In this document: positions 24,630 to 27,130 of the stretch, piece after piece | How the letters are laid out: every line of letters starts with the position of its first letter | How positions within the stretch are numbered: position 1 is the stretch's first letter | Assembly (NCBI GenBank): GCA_008000375.1 | Contig: SMOI01000206.1 | Location: 31,393-58,522, forward strand | DNA: 27,130 nt | Reading direction: 5' to 3' | Source of the DNA: Poteriospumella lacustris | Taxonomy: Eukaryota; Sar; Chrysophyceae; Chromulinales; Dinobryaceae | Notes under the pieces: model-generated | Told to the model about the DNA's origin: nothing | What the model saw: only the letters and a program-made list of their open reading frames with translations | Databases searched by the model: none | Translations under genes and position numbers: made by a program

Positions 24630-27130
24630 ATGGCGGATCCCGCTGTTCAGAACCTCACAGAGCAGCTTGCTCAACGCGATGCAATGATCGCGATGATGAA
24701 GACCAAGACGAAAGAATACGTCACGAAGCTCAGCAGCGACCACGACGAAGCCGTGCAGAAGGTAAGGACACTGGCGTTCGACAGATTGGAGTCGCCATGC
24801 ACTAAACAAGCGACTGCATACAGTTGAAGAAGGACCACGAGGTGGCCTTGGAGGCGCTGCAGAAAGAGCTGCAGACCGTGACGACGCAGCTGCAGGTACT
24901 CCACCGTTTGTCTGATTCGTCTGTGCTTCGTCTGATTCATAGTCTGTCGTGCTGTAGCCACTGGATGACAGCGTGAAAGCATTACAAGCGCAGCTGGCGA
25001 CGAGCAAGAAAGAGGCGCAGGCCGCGAAGGACCAGCTGGTACGTCCCCATCGCTGCACGCTCTCTGCTGTGCCTCATACCGTGCATCACGGCTGTTCGTT
25101 GACACAGGCAAAGACTCACAACGAGGTGAAGAAGAGCGAAGAGCGAGAGCTGGCGCTCGCCGAGGAAGTGGACCAACTCGCCGCGTAAGTCTCGTGCGGC
25201 CGTCGTCGCCATCGCTCGTGTTTCTCGCCATCGTGACTCGTGTGTTTGCTGACGGTTCTTGCGGTGTGTACAGAGCCAAGAAGGCCTGGGAAGAAGAGAA
25301 GCGAGCTCTGGAGGCTGCGCGTCAGCAAGCGACCGAGGCGCAAGCGACGGCAGCCGCCGCGTTGGCCGAGGCGCAGACGCAGCTGATCGAACAGCAGCGA
25401 CAGCTGCAGCAGTTGCAGTCCGCGGCGGCCGTCCCGCCCCCGTCGACGGTGTCGATCGAAGAGTTCGAGGCCGCCCGCGCCAGTGTCGCCGCATTGGAAG
25501 CGCAGCTGGCGGCCGCCGCGAGCGACGCGGAGGCGCAGCGGGCGGCCCACGCGCTGCAGCTCGACGCCCTCCGCGACGAGCTCACGCGAGCCCACCACGC
25601 GACGCAGCAGAGCCAACAGCAAGCGAACGACGCCACGGTCGCCGCGCTGCAGTCGCAGGTCGCACAGCTCACCGCCGACCTCGCCGCCGCCCAAACGGCC
25701 GCCGTGGCCGACGCGCAGCAGTCGCAGGCCACTGCAGACGCGCTCGTCAGCGACCTGCGTCAGCAGCTCGCTGCGCTGCAGACGCAGGCGGCAGAGAGCT
25801 CCGCCGCCGTCGACGACTGGCGCGCTCAGGCGACCGCTGCGCAGCTGCAGCGGACCGAGGCGCAGGCGTTGGCCGCCGCGAGCCAGTCGCACGACGCGCA
25901 GGTGGCGGAACTGCAGCGCCTGCTGGCCGACCGCACCGCCGCGTTAGACGCGGCACGCGAACAGCTGACGACGTCGGAGGCGCAGCTGGCGCAGCAGACG
26001 GAGGCCACCGCGACTGCTGCCGCTGCCCACCGCGACGAGGTCGCCGCGTTGACTGCGCAGGTCGCCGCGCTCACAACGCACGCCGCAGAGGCGACGCAGC
26101 TGCGCGACACTCTCACCGACGCAGAGACGCAGCTCGCCGACGCACGGGGTCTCGTCGCCGAGCTGCAGCAGCGTGTCGCGGCGCAGGACGTCGACGCGGA
26201 GGCGATGCGTGCCGCTCTCGCCGAGGCGCAGCAGCGGGACACCGCCGAGACACAGCAGCTGCGAGAGGCGCTGGCGGCGGCCGAGGCGACGGTCGCGACG
26301 CTGACCGCCGCCTGTGACACGCTGCGGACCGACCTCGAAGCGTCGCAGTCGCGTGTCGCGGCCGCCAACGACCTCCGCGACACGGTGGCGACGCTGCAGA
26401 CGCAGTTGGCCGACCGCGACACGCAGCTGGCGGCGCAGAGCGATGAGGTGGCGCAGCTCCGCGAGACGCTGTCGGTCGCTCGAGAGGCGATGGCAGCGGC
26501 GTCGGCGGCCGACGGCAGCGCGACGCAGACGCTGACGGCGCAGCTGGCGACGCTGCGGGAGACGTCGACGGCGACGGAGGCGCAGCTGGCGGAGGCGCAG
26601 CAGACGGTGACACAGCTGCAGGAGCGTATCGCGGCGCAGGAGGCGGCCCTCGAGACGCTGCGGCAAGAGCTGTCGGCGGCGCGGGACTCTTCGGCGGCCG
26701 CGGAGCACGCCGCGACACAGGCGCTGGTCACCGAGGTGGCGGCCGAACGAGCGACGGTGGCGACGCTCCGCGAGCAACTGGGGGCGCAGACCGACGAGGC
26801 GGCCCGGCTACGCGACGCGTTGGCCGCCGCAGAGGCCCACGCGACGCAGACGGTCGCCGAGCTGCAGCAGCGTGTCGCGGCGCAGGACGCGAACGTGTCG
26901 CGGCTCGGCGAGCAGCTGTCGGTCGCTGCGGCGGCGGAGGGCAGCGCGACGCAGGCGCTGGCCGCAGAGCTGTCGACGCTGCGGGAGACGGCGGCGTCGC
27001 TGGAGACGCAGCTGGCGGAGGCGCAGCAGACGGCGACGCAGCTGCAGCGGCGTGTCGCCGAGCACGACGCCGAGTCGCAGACGCTGCGCGACGAACTGGT
27101 CGCCGCACGGGACACGGCCGCCGCTGCCGC
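24630..27130 (+). CDS. Long coiled-coil protein, five exons visible (3' partial)
   Basis: Exons: 24630-24761, 24824-24895, 24958-25038, 25108-25184 and 25274 to the window end. Introns of 62, 62, 69 and 89 bp have GT...AG ends (donors gtaagg, gtactc, gtacgt, gtaagt; acceptors tacag, tgtag, cacag, tacag). The first three are phase 0 and the fourth is phase 2. The ATG at 24630 is the first after an in-frame TGA at 24618 and has G at -3 and +4. The product starts MADPAVQNLTEQLAQRDAMI and continues for about 740 residues as near-uninterrupted Ala/Gln/Glu/Leu heptads (AELQQRVAAQD, AQLAEAQQT). The main exon has no stop. No globular domain is seen. A golgin-, tether- or filament-like structural role is possible but the family is unassigned. 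Third positions become strongly G/C in exon 5. Confidence 0.8.
26514..27110 (+). repeat. 426-bp internal duplication in the coiled-coil exon
   Basis: The word ggcagcgcgacgcag occurs at 26514 and 26940, an offset of 426 bp (142 residues), followed by conserved blocks. The protein copies read GSATQTLTAQLATLRET and GSATQALAAELSTLRET, each followed by a near-identical QLAEAQQT motif. A second shared block (gtcgccgagctgcagcagcg) occurs at 26154 and 26853. The rod has therefore grown in part by segmental duplication. Confidence 0.75.

Noticed and set aside
24315-25058. Minus-strand frame of 247 codons taken as one gene
   Set aside because: It begins at GTG and crosses the exons and introns of the coiled-coil gene. 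Only its 3' part near 24335-24600 is retained as a possible exon.
25259-26317. Plus-strand frame of 352 codons in the coiled-coil exon
   Set aside because: It is Arg/Gly-rich and in the wrong register. The spliced frame gives regular heptads.
25826-27115. Minus-strand frame of 429 codons rich in Ser/Cys/Ala
   Set aside because: It is the antisense of the coiled-coil repeats and shows no ordered cysteine pattern.

Overview
The window is nuclear DNA of a microbial eukaryote. Coding sequence is interrupted by short GT...AG introns of about 60-90 bp, one ORF runs for roughly 13.4 kb without an intron, and two predicted extracellular proteins carry long Pro-Thr/Pro-Ser four-residue repeats (xxPT/xxPS). 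Such stalks, combined with RCC1, REJ and EGF modules, are common in stramenopiles, so I lean to a stramenopile-like protist. This is inference from protein style only. No bacterial operon structure, rRNA, tRNA, CRISPR array or intact transposon was recognised.

Layout. (1) 1-4730 (+): a 5'-truncated, very GC-rich gene for a secreted M60-type zinc peptidase with a PT-rich stalk and a LamG-like lectin domain. (2) 4731-7847: a convergent intergenic region full of CTGT-based minisatellites, (CT)n, (GT)n(G)n and a 62-bp tandem repeat. It also holds minus-strand remains of what looks like a broken trypsin-like peptidase gene (GSSGGP motif). (3) 7848-21239 (-): a giant single-exon gene of about 4,463 aa. 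Its order is signal peptide, seven 50-residue RCC1 blades, about 1,100 residues of PS/PT stalk, REJ-like ectodomain, EGF-like Cys-rich segment, degenerate GPS-like segment, about seven transmembrane segments and a long cytoplasmic tail. This is a polycystin-1/REJ-like cell-surface receptor architecture with an unusual N-terminal beta-propeller. (4) 21240-24629: a mixed region. It contains a probable two-exon small gene (21508-21893, -) whose intron phases match exactly, further exon-like minus-strand pieces near 22.0 kb and 24.1-24.6 kb, and a GC-rich segment (22.2-24.0 kb) with an ambiguous plus-strand reading frame. (5) 24630-27130 (+): five exons of a long Ala/Gln-rich coiled-coil protein that runs off the window end. 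Its main exon has no upstream in-frame ATG and only becomes visible once the four introns are removed.

How the genes relate. The M60 peptidase and the giant receptor are convergent neighbours that share the same kind of low-complexity stalk, and both are predicted to act outside the cell: one a glycoprotein-targeting protease with a lectin-like domain, the other a surface receptor. A common role in contact with glycosylated surfaces is attractive but is inference. The coiled-coil gene and the small genes have no evident functional link to them.
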